Part shown: in pieces, positions 19,756 to 27,889 of the stretch
Layout of the letters: every line of letters begins with the position of its first letter
Numbering within the stretch: position 1 is the first letter of the stretch
Assembly (NCBI RefSeq): GCF_014203125.1
Contig: NZ_JACHIH010000026.1
Span: forward strand, 1 to 64,000
Origin: Rhodopseudomonas rhenobacensis
Lineage (GTDB): Bacteria > Pseudomonadota > Alphaproteobacteria > Rhizobiales > Xanthobacteraceae
DNA length: 64,000 nucleotides
Direction of reading: 5' to 3'
The notes under the pieces: model-generated
Databases searched by the model: none
Seen by the model: the letters and a program-made list of their open reading frames with translations, nothing else
Told to the model about the DNA's origin: nothing
Translations under genes and position numbers: made by a program

Positions 19756-19770
19756 AGATCTATAAGATCT
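19756..19770. promoter_or_regulatory. Short inverted repeat in the divergent promoter region
   Basis: AGATC and GATCT flank TATAA between the two TetR operators. This AT-rich stretch (19736-19800) is the likely location of the divergent promoters, but I cannot place a -35/-10 pair with confidence. Confidence 0.3.
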
Positions 19771-19832
19771 TTTCTTTTCATCAGCTTATCGGAATCGCGC
19801 CGACCTCGCTCGGTGTTGCGACTTTCTAATAA

Positions 19833-19852
19833 TTGACTAATTGGTCAGTCAT
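19833..19852 (+). promoter_or_regulatory. Probable TetR operator, copy 2
   Basis: TTGACTAATTGGTCAGTCAT repeats copy 1 on the opposite strand. Centre-to-centre distance is 120 bases, close to eleven helical turns, so looping between two bound dimers is possible. It lies just upstream of, or overlapping, the first possible start of the regulator gene, as expected for an autoregulatory repressor. Confidence 0.75.
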
Positions 19853-19892
19853 GTTAGGTTCCATTGTCTGTCCTGCTGCGGGAGAAGCGGCC

Positions 19893-20579
19893 TTGACGAC
19901 CCTCGAGACCCCCAAGGAAATCGACAAGGAAATCCACAAGGAAATCCCCAAACGCGTCGCCGGCAAGCGGGTCCGCGAACAGGAGCGGCGGCGCCAGGCG
20001 ATTCTCGACGCCGCCTTCGTGCAGTTCACCAGCGAGGGCTTTGCGGCCACGCGGCTCGACGCAGTGGCGGAAGCCGCCGGCGTCGCCAAGGGCACGATCT
20101 ATCTGTTCTTCAAGGACAAGGAAGATCTGTTCGAGAAGACTGTGCTGGCGGCGATCGGCCCGACCTTGAGCAATCTCGACAGCGTGGTGGCCCGCGCCGA
20201 CCTGCCCTTCGCGCAACTGCTGGGGCAACTGTCCGACCTGTTCCGCCGCGAGATCCTGGAGACCAAGCGGCGCGAGATCGTCAGGCTGGTGATCGCCGAG
20301 GGCGCGCGGTTTCCCGGGATCGCCGAATTCTATCATCGCGAAGTGATTTCGCGCGGCCTCGCCATTATCCGCAAGGCCGCGCAACGGGCGCAGGACAAGG
20401 GCGATTTGCCCTCCGACGCCTTGGTGCGGTTTCCGCAATTGCTGTTCGCGCCGATGCTGATCAGCATCATCTGGACCTGCGTGTTCACCCAGCATGAGCC
20501 GCTCGATATCGAGGGCATGCTGGCGGCGCACCGCGATCTGTTGCTCGGCGTCCCCTATGACGGGAGGGCAAAGCCATGA
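19893..20579 (+). CDS. TetR/AcrR family repressor (CecR/YbiH-like context)
   Basis: A 228-residue regulator. After an unusual lysine-rich leader comes the TetR helix-turn-helix (RRRQAILDAAFVQFTSEGFAATRLDAVAEAAG, then KGTIYLFFKDKEDLF). The rest is the helical ligand-binding domain. I favour the TTG at 19893 because GGAG lies eight bases before it; an ATG at 19851 is possible but overlaps operator 2. The leader contains three 12-base tandem units (AAGGAAATCNNC type, 19914-19949) encoding KEI-rich repeats. It is the first gene of an operon with an adaptor, an ATPase and two permeases, overlapping the adaptor by four bases (ATGA). This mirrors E. coli YbiH with YbhGFSR. Likely an autoregulator responding to a toxic compound. 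Confidence 0.85.
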   Translation: MTTLETPKEIDKEIHKEIPKRVAGKRVREQERRRQAILDAAFVQFTSEGFAATRLDAVAEAAGVAKGTIYLFFKDKEDLFEKTVLAAIGPTLSNLDSVVARADLPFAQLLGQLSDLFRREILETKRREIVRLVIAEGARFPGIAEFYHREVISRGLAIIRKAAQRAQDKGDLPSDALVRFPQLLFAPMLISIIWTCVFTQHEPLDIEGMLAAHRDLLLGVPYDGRAKP

Positions 20580-21610
20580 ATCCCCGCCTCAAGATCATTA
20601 TCCCGCTCGCCGTCGCCGTGCTCGCTGGCTCCGCCGGCGTCTGGTGGTGGAATAGCCACCGTGGCAACGACGACGTCTTGACCTTGCAGGGCAATGTCGA
20701 GGTCCGCCAGGTCAATCTCGGCTTCAAGGTGTCCGGCCGGATCGCCGCGCTCAACGTCGACGAAGGCGCCCGGGTGGAAGCCGGCGACAAACTCGCTTCG
20801 CTGGATGCTGTGTATTTCGAAGATAATCTGCGGCAAATGCGGGCGCAGCGCGATCAATCCGCCGCCAATCTCGCCAAGATGATCGCCGGCAACCGGCCGC
20901 AGGAAATCGCCCAGGCCGAAGCCTTGGTCGCAGAGCGCGAAGCCGCCAGCGCCAACGCCAAGGTCAGCCTCGACCGCGCCACCCAATTGCTGAAATCCGC
21001 CGCCGGCACGCAAAAGACCTATGACGACGCCGCGGCGCTGAACCGCCAGACCACGGCGCAACTGGCCTCGGCCAACGAAGCGCTGCGGCTGATGAAGGCC
21101 GGCTTCCGCGAGGAAGATATCGACCTCGCCCGCGCCCAGCTCGCCGACAAGGAAGCCGCGATCCGGATCGCCGAGCGGCAGCGGATCGACGCCGACCTGA
21201 TGGCGCCGACCGCCGGCGTGGTGCTGAGCCGGGTGCGCGAACTCGGCGCCATCGTCAACGCCGGCGAGACGGTGTTCGTGCTCAGCCTCACCACGCCGGT
21301 CTGGATCCGCAGCTACGTCTCCGAGCAGGAGCTCGGCCGCATCAAGCCCGGCATGGTGGTCGAGCTGCGTTCCGACACATCGCAGATCAAGCCGCTGAAG
21401 GGCACCATCGGCTTTATTTCCACCACCGCGGAATTCACCCCGAAGACGGTGGAGACCCGCGAGCTGCGCACCGCGCTGGTGTACCGGATCCGCGTCGTCA
21501 CCGACGATCCCGACAATGTGCTGCGCCAGGGCATGCCGATGACCATCGTGGCACATCCCGCAGCCGCCGTGCCGCCGCCCCGCGGCATCCCCTCCGCCGA
21601 GGCGAAGTAA
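20576..21610 (+). CDS. HlyD-type adaptor of a YbhGFSR-like ABC exporter
   Basis: A 344-residue periplasmic adaptor. A single N-terminal membrane anchor (LKIIIPLAVAVLAGSAGVWWW) is followed by the lipoyl half-motif (QGNVEVRQVNLGFKVSGRI). A long coiled-coil hairpin fills residues 75-195 (SAGTQKTYDDAAALNRQTTA region). The second lipoyl half is ADLMAPTAGVVLSRVRELGA. It overlaps the regulator stop by four bases and precedes the ATPase by two bases, so all are co-transcribed. The closest named protein is YbhG, an export adaptor implicated in tolerance to drugs and toxic cations. Confidence 0.9.
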   Translation: MNPRLKIIIPLAVAVLAGSAGVWWWNSHRGNDDVLTLQGNVEVRQVNLGFKVSGRIAALNVDEGARVEAGDKLASLDAVYFEDNLRQMRAQRDQSAANLAKMIAGNRPQEIAQAEALVAEREAASANAKVSLDRATQLLKSAAGTQKTYDDAAALNRQTTAQLASANEALRLMKAGFREEDIDLARAQLADKEAAIRIAERQRIDADLMAPTAGVVLSRVRELGAIVNAGETVFVLSLTTPVWIRSYVSEQELGRIKPGMVVELRSDTSQIKPLKGTIGFISTTAEFTPKTVETRELRTALVYRIRVVTDDPDNVLRQGMPMTIVAHPAAAVPPPRGIPSAEAK

Positions 21611-21612
21611 TC

Positions 21613-23340
21613 ATGGACGCGCTGGTCTCCACCGAGGGCCTGGCAAAATCCTTCGCGCCGAACGCCACGCCGGCGATTCAGTCGCTGACCACCAAGATCA
21701 AGGCCGGCCAGGTCACCGGGCTGGTCGGCCCGGACGGCGCCGGCAAGACCACCTTGATGCGGCTGATCGCGGCGTTGCTGCAGCCCAGCGAAGGCCGCAT
21801 CGACGTGCAGGGCCGCGACACCCGCACCGAGGGTGCGGCGATCCACGACGAGATCGGCTACATGCCGCAGCGCTTCGGGCTCTACGAAGACCTCTCGGTG
21901 ATGGAGAACCTGACGCTGTACGCCGATCTGCGCGGCGTGGTCGGCGACGAACGCACCGCCACCTTTGAAAAACTGCTCGCCTTCACCGACCTCGCCCGCT
22001 TCACCGACCGGCTCGCCGGCGCGCTGTCCGGCGGCATGAAGCAGAAACTTGGCCTCGCCTGCGCGATGCTGAAATCGCCGAAGCTGTTGCTGCTCGACGA
22101 GCCCAGCGTCGGCGTCGACCCGATCTCGCGGCGCGACCTGTGGAAGATGGTCTACTCCCTGATCGACCAGGGCGTCGGCGTGGTGTGGAGCACCGCCTAT
22201 CTCGACGAGGCCGAGAATTGCGCCGAAGTGATCGTGCTCAATCAGGGCCGCGTACTGTTCCAGGGCGACCCCAAGGACATGACCGCCAAGATGGCCGGCC
22301 GGGTGTTCAAGCTGCACGGCGCCGGCGCCGAGCGTCGCGCACTGCTGGCGCGGACGCTGACATCCGACGACGTGATCGACGGCGTGATGCAGGGCGAGGC
22401 GATCCGCGTGGTGATCGCCGAGGGCGCGGCGGCGCCGACCGCGCAAAGCATCGGCGCCGCGTCTGTGACCATTGCGCCGACGCCGCCGCGTTTCGAAGAC
22501 GCCTTCGTCGCAATGCTCGGCGGCCAGCCGAAGCGCACGCTGGCGCAGGCCACACGACAACGCAGCGACGGAGACGGCAAAGCCCCGGTTCAGGCCAAGG
22601 CGCTGACCCGGCGGTTCGGCTCTTTCACCGCCGCCGACCACATCTCGTTCGAGATCGCGCGCGGCGAAATCTTCGGGCTGCTCGGGCCGAACGGCGCCGG
22701 CAAATCCACCACCTTCAAGATGATGTGCGGACTGTTGCGTCCGACCGAAGGCTCGGCGCTGGTCGACGGCCTCGATCTCTACAAGGCGCCCTCCGCCGCC
22801 CGCGCCCGGCTCGGCTACATGGCGCAGAAATTTTCGCTGTATGGCGATCTCAGCGTCGCGCAGAATCTGGATTTCTTCGCCGGCGCCTATGGGCTGTCCG
22901 GCGCGCGCCGCCGCGAGGCGGTCGGCCGCGTCATCGAGGCGTTCGATCTCAAGCCATTCCTGAACGAGAATTCCGGCGGGCTGCCGCTCGGCTTCAAGCA
23001 GCGCCTGGCTTTGTCCTGCGCCATCATGCACGAGCCGCCGGTGCTGTTTCTCGACGAGCCGACGTCGGGCGTCGATCCGCTGACCCGGCGCGAGTTCTGG
23101 GGCTTCATCAACGCCATGGTCGGGCGTGGCGTCACCATCATGGTGACCACGCATTTCATGGACGAAGCCGAATACTGCGATCGCGTGGCGCTGATTTATC
23201 GCGGCAAATGCATCGCGGTCGATACACCCGAGGCGCTGCAGCACGCGGTGAAATCCAAGGATATTCCAGAGCCGACGCTGGAAGACGCCTTCATCGCGCT
23301 GGTCGAGCAGCACGATCGCGCGCAGCAGGCCGCCGCATGA
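21613..23340 (+). CDS. ABC exporter ATPase with two nucleotide-binding domains (YbhF-like)
   Basis: A 575-residue protein with two complete ATPase domains. First: Walker A GPDGAGKTT (near residue 41), signature LSGGMKQKLGLACAM, Walker B LLLLDEPSVG. Second: Walker A GPNGAGKSTT (near 358), signature LPLGFKQRLALSC (a variant lacking the usual SGG), Walker B VLFLDEPTSG. Tandem NBDs in one chain, with two separate permease genes downstream, is the YbhF arrangement. A linker of about 90 residues separates the domains. The second signature deviation could mean asymmetry between the sites. The gene overlaps the following permease start (ATGA). Confidence 0.93.
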   Translation: MDALVSTEGLAKSFAPNATPAIQSLTTKIKAGQVTGLVGPDGAGKTTLMRLIAALLQPSEGRIDVQGRDTRTEGAAIHDEIGYMPQRFGLYEDLSVMENLTLYADLRGVVGDERTATFEKLLAFTDLARFTDRLAGALSGGMKQKLGLACAMLKSPKLLLLDEPSVGVDPISRRDLWKMVYSLIDQGVGVVWSTAYLDEAENCAEVIVLNQGRVLFQGDPKDMTAKMAGRVFKLHGAGAERRALLARTLTSDDVIDGVMQGEAIRVVIAEGAAAPTAQSIGAASVTIAPTPPRFEDAFVAMLGGQPKRTLAQATRQRSDGDGKAPVQAKALTRRFGSFTAADHISFEIARGEIFGLLGPNGAGKSTTFKMMCGLLRPTEGSALVDGLDLYKAPSAARARLGYMAQKFSLYGDLSVAQNLDFFAGAYGLSGARRREAVGRVIEAFDLKPFLNENSGGLPLGFKQRLALSCAIMHEPPVLFLDEPTSGVDPLTRREFWGFINAMVGRGVTIMVTTHFMDEAEYCDRVALIYRGKCIAVDTPEALQHAVKSKDIPEPTLEDAFIALVEQHDRAQQAAA

Positions 23341-24476
23341 GCGCCGCCTCGCTGAAATCCGGGCGCTGGCGCCGGATCCGCGCGCTGATCGTCAAGGAGA
23401 CGCTGCAGGTGGTGCGCGATCCCTCCAGCATCGTGGTCGCCTTCGTGCTGCCGGCGCTGCTGCTGTTCCTGTTCGGCTTCGGCATCACCTTCGACGCCAC
23501 CCGGGTCAAAGTCGGCCTGGTGATCGAGGAGCCGACGCCGGAAAGCGCCGAATTCGCGATCTCGCTGAGCAACACGCGTTACTTCGACGTCCGCCAGGCG
23601 CAGAGCCGGCTCGCCTTCATCGACGATCTCGCCGCCGGCAAGATCAGCGGCGTGATCGTGCTGTCGGGCGATTTCGCCGAGCGGCTGGAGCGCGGCGACA
23701 CCGCCGGCGTGCAGGTGATCACCGACGGCAGCGATCCCAACACCGCAGGCCTCGTCACCGGCTATGTGCAGGGCGCCTGGCAGAGCTGGCAGAACCAGCG
23801 CGGCTTTGCCAAGACCAGCTCGATGCCGGGCCAGATCGACGTCCAGGCGCGGTTCTGGTTCAACCCGGAACTGGAGAGCCGCCGGCTGTTGGTGCCGGGC
23901 TCGATATCGCTGATCATGATGATGATCGGCGCGCTGCTCACCGCGCTCGTCGTCTCACGCGAATGGGAGCGCGGCACCATCGAGGCGCTGCTGGCGACCC
24001 CGATCGGCACGCTGGAATTCCTGATCGGCAAGCTGGTGCCGAATTTCATGCTCGGGCTGTGCGCGATGGCGGTCTGCGTGCTGGCGGCGCTGTTCGTGTT
24101 CGACATCCCGCTGCGCGGCTCGCTCTTGATCCTGATCGGCTTCACCGCAGTGTTCATGAGCGTCGCGCTCAGCATCGGGCTGTTGATCTCCACGGTGGCG
24201 AAGACGCAGTTTGTCGCCAGCCAGATGGCGATGCTGGTGGCGTTCCTGCCCGGCTTGTATTTCTCCGGCTTCCTGTTCGAGATCGCCAGCATGCCGGCGC
24301 CGCTGCGCGCGTTCTCGGTGATCGTGCCGGCGAAATACTACGTGCAGGGGCTGCAGACCATCTTCCTCGCCGGCAATATCGCCTCGGTGCTGGTGCCCTG
24401 CACCCTGATCCTGGTCTTCATGAGCACGGTGCTGTTCGCGCTGACCGCGCGCAACACCCGGCAACGGCTGGATTGA
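23337..24476 (+). CDS. ABC exporter permease (YbhS-like)
   Basis: A 379-residue permease of the ABC-2 type. One helix near the N-terminus (IVVAFVLPALLLFLFGFGIT) is followed by a large extracytoplasmic loop and then five helices in the C-terminal half, including ISLIMMMIGALLTALVVSRE and LVAFLPGLYFSGFLFEIASM. The motif EWERGTIEALLATPI after the second helix is typical of the family. The start at 23337 overlaps the ATPase stop (ATGA). Pairs with the next gene to form the membrane core. Confidence 0.92.
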   Translation: MSAASLKSGRWRRIRALIVKETLQVVRDPSSIVVAFVLPALLLFLFGFGITFDATRVKVGLVIEEPTPESAEFAISLSNTRYFDVRQAQSRLAFIDDLAAGKISGVIVLSGDFAERLERGDTAGVQVITDGSDPNTAGLVTGYVQGAWQSWQNQRGFAKTSSMPGQIDVQARFWFNPELESRRLLVPGSISLIMMMIGALLTALVVSREWERGTIEALLATPIGTLEFLIGKLVPNFMLGLCAMAVCVLAALFVFDIPLRGSLLILIGFTAVFMSVALSIGLLISTVAKTQFVASQMAMLVAFLPGLYFSGFLFEIASMPAPLRAFSVIVPAKYYVQGLQTIFLAGNIASVLVPCTLILVFMSTVLFALTARNTRQRLD

Positions 24477-24483
24477 GGGCGCG

Positions 24484-25596
24484 ATGATCTGGACCAGGTT
24501 GCTCGCGCTGATCGTCAAGGAGATGCTGGCGGCGTTCCGCGATCCCAAGGCGCGGATGGCGCTGGTGATGCCGCCGCTGATCCAGTTCTTCCTGTTCGCC
24601 TTCGCCGCCACCCTCGAGGTCAGCAACGTGCCGGTCGGCGTGCTGAACCAGGATTGGGGCGCGCAGTCCGAGCAATTGATCAGCCGGTTCGAACGCGCCT
24701 CGGCGTTTTCCGAAGTACGGCGCTACGGCAGCGAGGCCGAAGCGCGCGCCGCGATCGACCGCCAGGACGTCATGGTGGTGATCCAGATCGGCCAGGATTT
24801 TTCCCGCAAGCTCGCCGGCAACGAAAGGCCGACGGTGCAGTTGTTGCTCGACGGCCGCAAATCCAACAGCGCGCAGATCTTGAGTAACTATCTCAACACC
24901 ATCATCGCGCAATACAGCGCCGCCTATCGCATGGGCGGCGCGGCGCTGCAGCCGGAAAGCGAGATCGTCGACCGCAGCTGGTACAATCCCAATCGCGGCT
25001 ATCGCGAATCCATGGTGCCGGTGCTGATCGCGACGCTACCGATGACCATGGTGCTGATGATCGTCGGCATGTCGGTGGCGCGCGAACGCGAGCTCGGCAC
25101 CTTCGAGCAATTATTGGTGTCGCCGCTGCAGCCGTTGGAGATCGTGGTCGGCAAGGCGGTGCCCGGGCTGATCGTCGGCTTCGCGCAATGCACAATCATC
25201 ACCCTGATCGTGATCTTCGGCTTCGGCATCAGCCTGACCGGATCGGCGCTGGTGCTGTTCACCGGGCTCGCGATCTTCCTGGTCTCGATCATCGGCATCG
25301 CGCTGTTCATCTCCTCGCTGGTGTCGAACCAGCAGCAGGCGATGATGGGCATCATGGTGACGATGATGCCGCTGATGATGCTGTCGGGCTTCAGTTCGCC
25401 GGTGCAGAACATGCCGGACTGGCTGCAGCCGATCGCCCAGATCAACCCGCTGACGCATATCGTGGTGGTGATCCGCGGCGTGTTCCTGCGCGACATGGCG
25501 TTCGGCGCGGTCGCCGAGCGGCTGTGGCCGATGGCCGCGATCGCCGTGGTGACGATCTCCGCCGCCGCCTGGATGTTCCGCCGCAAGATCCAGTGA
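24484..25596 (+). CDS. ABC exporter permease (YbhR-like)
   Basis: A 370-residue ABC-2 permease homologous in layout to the preceding gene. The N-terminal helix is MALVMPPLIQFFLFAFAATLE, followed by the periplasmic loop, then helices including VLIATLPMTMVLMIVGMSVA and ALVLFTGLAIFLVSIIGIAL. The REREL..FEQLLVSPL motif is present, the family's coupling-helix region. Seven bases separate it from the first permease. It is last in the operon; I see no clear factor-independent terminator after it. Together the five genes form a self-regulated export system. Confidence 0.92.
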   Translation: MIWTRLLALIVKEMLAAFRDPKARMALVMPPLIQFFLFAFAATLEVSNVPVGVLNQDWGAQSEQLISRFERASAFSEVRRYGSEAEARAAIDRQDVMVVIQIGQDFSRKLAGNERPTVQLLLDGRKSNSAQILSNYLNTIIAQYSAAYRMGGAALQPESEIVDRSWYNPNRGYRESMVPVLIATLPMTMVLMIVGMSVARERELGTFEQLLVSPLQPLEIVVGKAVPGLIVGFAQCTIITLIVIFGFGISLTGSALVLFTGLAIFLVSIIGIALFISSLVSNQQQAMMGIMVTMMPLMMLSGFSSPVQNMPDWLQPIAQINPLTHIVVVIRGVFLRDMAFGAVAERLWPMAAIAVVTISAAAWMFRRKIQ

Positions 25597-25630
25597 GCGC
25601 GCGGCAGCGCCACCTGCGGTGCGCAACGCG

Positions 25631-25640
25631 CAATTAGTTG
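25631..25640 (+). promoter_or_regulatory. Cluster motif CRATTARTTG, site A
   Basis: The bases CAATTAGTTG match the shared 10-base motif. They lie 81 bases upstream of the TauE/SafE start. One of four copies, all in promoter regions of the 25.6-32.3 kb gene cluster (sites A-D). Confidence 0.55.
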
Positions 25641-25721
25641 CTTGCCTTCACCCGGGATGCGCACAACTTGCCTCGAGCGAAGCGTTGGTCGGCTGCGACC
25701 GCAAATTGAAATTGCCTGCTC

Positions 25722-26489
25722 ATGTTTGATGTTTCCGATGGACGCCAGATGGCGGTCATCCTGATCGCCGGGCTGTTCGGCGGATTCGTCCGCGGCTATT
25801 CCGGCTTCGGCTTCGCTTTGGCCTCGATGCCGGTGCTCACCTTGGTGCTGTCGCCGATCACCGCGGTGCCGGCGGTGTTCCCGCTGGAATTCGCCATCGG
25901 TCTGCTGACGCTGCCGGCGGAGCGCGCGCATGTCGATCTGCGCGTGCTGCGATGGCTGGCGCTCGGCGCCGTGCTCGGCACGCCGCTCGGCATGACCGTG
26001 CTGACGCTGTTGCCGGCCGAGATCATGCGCCTCGTGCTCGGCATCGCGGTGGCGGTCGCGGTGTTTCGCGCCTGGCGCGGCGAGGCCGCAGCGAAGCCGC
26101 AAGGCCGCGGCAAGCTGGCGGCGATCGGTTTCCTCTCCGGCTGTCTCAACGGCGGCACCGCGATGAGCGGGCCGCCAGTGATCGTGTCGCTGCTCGGCAG
26201 CAACATGCCGGTGCTGCACGCCCGCGCCACGCTGATCGCCTTCATCGCGATGAGCGCCGGCTTCGGGCTGCTGCTGTCGGCCTCTCACGGCAGCTATTCC
26301 GCGCAGATCTGGTGGATCAGCCTGGCGATGGTGCCGGCCACCGCGCTCGGCTGCGGCCTCGGCATGCTGGCGTTCTCGCAATTTCCCAGGCGGCTATATC
26401 GCCCGACCTCGCTGTCGCTGCTCGCCGCGGCGATGAGCATCGCCATCGTCACCGCGAGCTTGGCGGTGTTCAACAAAGCCATGCTGTAG
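25722..26489 (+). CDS. TauE/SafE family sulfite/anion exporter-like permease
   Basis: A 255-residue membrane protein with seven or eight hydrophobic helices. Characteristic are the N-terminal GLFGGFVRGYSGFGFALASMP (the TauE glycine motif) and its repeat GFLSGCLNGGTAMSGPPVIV in the second half. The family moves sulfite, sulfoacetate or related organic anions. It starts the sulfur-like cluster on the left and is preceded by motif site A. Convergent with the HEAT gene, with a repeat between them. Substrate direction (export versus uptake) is unclear. Confidence 0.88.
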   Translation: MFDVSDGRQMAVILIAGLFGGFVRGYSGFGFALASMPVLTLVLSPITAVPAVFPLEFAIGLLTLPAERAHVDLRVLRWLALGAVLGTPLGMTVLTLLPAEIMRLVLGIAVAVAVFRAWRGEAAAKPQGRGKLAAIGFLSGCLNGGTAMSGPPVIVSLLGSNMPVLHARATLIAFIAMSAGFGLLLSASHGSYSAQIWWISLAMVPATALGCGLGMLAFSQFPRRLYRPTSLSLLAAAMSIAIVTASLAVFNKAML

Positions 26490-26500
26490 ATTGAGGAGCT

Positions 26501-26633
26501 GTCATTCCGGGGCGCGAGGCCGCAAGGCCGAGCGAACCCGGAATCTCGTCACGCATTTTGGCGTTGCACAGCTCCCCTTTGCCGCAAGATTCCGGGTTCG
26601 CTCGAGCTTCGCTCTCGCGCCCCGGAATGACGA
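26501..26633. repeat. Dispersed inverted repeat, family C
   Basis: Ends are complementary: GTCATTCCGGGGCGCGAG and CGCGCCCCGGAATGAC. Internal arms GAACCCGGAATC and GATTCCGGGTTC are present in other copies at 29781, 40019 and 48517. It sits between two convergent stop codons, where the hairpin could act as a two-way terminator. Confidence 0.85.
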
Positions 26634-26644
26634 CGGTGAGAAGA

Positions 26645-27619
26645 TTACGATCCCGTCGCGCTATTGGCCGCGATTCGTTGCAGCGCCCAGCGGGCGTTCT
26701 TGCGCACTTCGGGATCGGCGTCGTCGACGATCGGCTCGAGAAATTTGCGGCCCTCCGGCATCGCGATCTCGCCGAGCGCCGCTGCCGCCTCCTTACGCAG
26801 ATTGGCCTGCGCATGACCGATGCAACCGCCGATCGGGACCACCGCCTTCGTCACCTTCATCTTGCCGAGGCTGCGCACCGCCTTCAGCCGCACCTGCCAG
26901 AACTCGTCGGCCAGCGCCTTGATCAGCGCGTCGGCCGCCTGCAAGCCGTTGGTGTTGGTGCCGAGCGTCTCGGCGGCAATCTCGCGCACCATCCAGTCGC
27001 TATCGGCCAACGCCCGGGTGATGGATTCCGCCGCCGGCTTCAGATGCGAAAACGCCAGCGCGCTCACCGCGGCACGACGGACATGCGGATCGACGTCGGC
27101 GGTCGCCGAGGTCAGCGCCGGAATCGATTCTTCCAGCTTCAGGAAGCCGATAACGCCGATCGCCTGCACCCGCACCGAGGCGTCGACGTCGCGCAGCGCA
27201 TCGAGCGCGGGCTTCAGCGAATCCTTGCGGCGCAATTCCTTCAGCGCCCGCAACGCCGCCATCCGGACGAAGGCGTGGGAATGCGACACCAGCGGCAGGA
27301 TCGGATCGGCGCTGGCGGGATCTTTCAACTCCGCCATCGCGTCCGCGGCGGCATGCGCCACCGGCTGCTCCGGATCGACCACGAGCTTTGCCAGCGCGGC
27401 GGCGGCGTCGGGGCCGTCGAATTCGCCGAGCGCGAGCGCGGCCTGCTGGCGCACGCCGGGATCGGGATCGGCGGTCATGCGGTCGAGATGAACCACCGCG
27501 CCGGGATCGCCGGAATTCGCCAGCTCGATGATCGCGACGCGGCGCTCGCCGGCGTCGGCGGCGTTGAGGCGGTCGTCGAGTTCGTCGAGATCGTCGTAGG
27601 CTTCAAACGGATCCGACAT
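26645..27619 (-). CDS. HEAT-repeat protein
   Basis: A 324-residue all-helical protein made of tandem HEAT/PBS-lyase-like repeats of about 31 residues. Units such as DPGVRQQAALALGEFDGPDA, HAFVRMAALRALKELRRKD and DPHVRRAAVSALAFSHLKPA recur from residue 60 to 320, with Asp-Pro at each unit start. No catalytic motif. It lies three bases downstream of the ferredoxin gene in the transcript (ferredoxin start at 27856 reads toward it), so it is co-transcribed with the flavoprotein and ferredoxin. It probably scaffolds or matures that complex. Similar HEAT proteins occur next to such flavoproteins in related genomes as far as I recall, but the function is unproven. Confidence 0.85.
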   Translation of the reverse strand: MSDPFEAYDDLDELDDRLNAADAGERRVAIIELANSGDPGAVVHLDRMTADPDPGVRQQAALALGEFDGPDAAAALAKLVVDPEQPVAHAAADAMAELKDPASADPILPLVSHSHAFVRMAALRALKELRRKDSLKPALDALRDVDASVRVQAIGVIGFLKLEESIPALTSATADVDPHVRRAAVSALAFSHLKPAAESITRALADSDWMVREIAAETLGTNTNGLQAADALIKALADEFWQVRLKAVRSLGKMKVTKAVVPIGGCIGHAQANLRKEAAAALGEIAMPEGRKFLEPIVDDADPEVRKNARWALQRIAANSATGS

Positions 27620-27622
27620 GGC

Positions 27623-27856
27623 TCACCTCAGGAGATAGGGAATATTGACGGTGACGGCGCCGGTCGGGCAATCCGCCTCGCAGGGCATGCAGTACCAGCA
27701 TTCGTCATAAGCCATGAAGGCCTTGCCGGTGAGGTCGCTGATCCGCAGCACGTCGAGCGGGCAGACGTCGACGCAGACGGTGCAGCCCTTGTCGGCGATG
27801 CATTTGGCGTCGTCGACCACGACCGGGACGGAGGTTTCGTAACTGGCGAGAGGCAT
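27623..27856 (-). CDS. AprB-like two-cluster ferredoxin
   Basis: A 77-residue 4Fe-4S protein. The first cluster cysteines are in CIADKGCTVCVDVCPLDVLR; the second in DECWYCMPCEADCPTGAV. The spacing and the tryptophan in the second motif closely resemble the beta subunit of adenylylsulfate reductase (AprB), though the protein is only half as long because the C-terminal extension of AprB is absent. It lies directly after the flavoprotein gene with 33 bases between, so the two are likely subunits of one enzyme, with this one passing electrons to or from the FAD. Confidence 0.9.
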   Translation of the reverse strand: MPLASYETSVPVVVDDAKCIADKGCTVCVDVCPLDVLRISDLTGKAFMAYDECWYCMPCEADCPTGAVTVNIPYLLR

Positions 27857-27889
27857 CGTTGAACTCCAGGCTGGAGATGTTTGAAAACG

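Noticed and set aside
21313..23313. Minus-strand frame over the exporter ATPase
   Set aside because: Shadow frame; the ABC motifs are on the plus strand.
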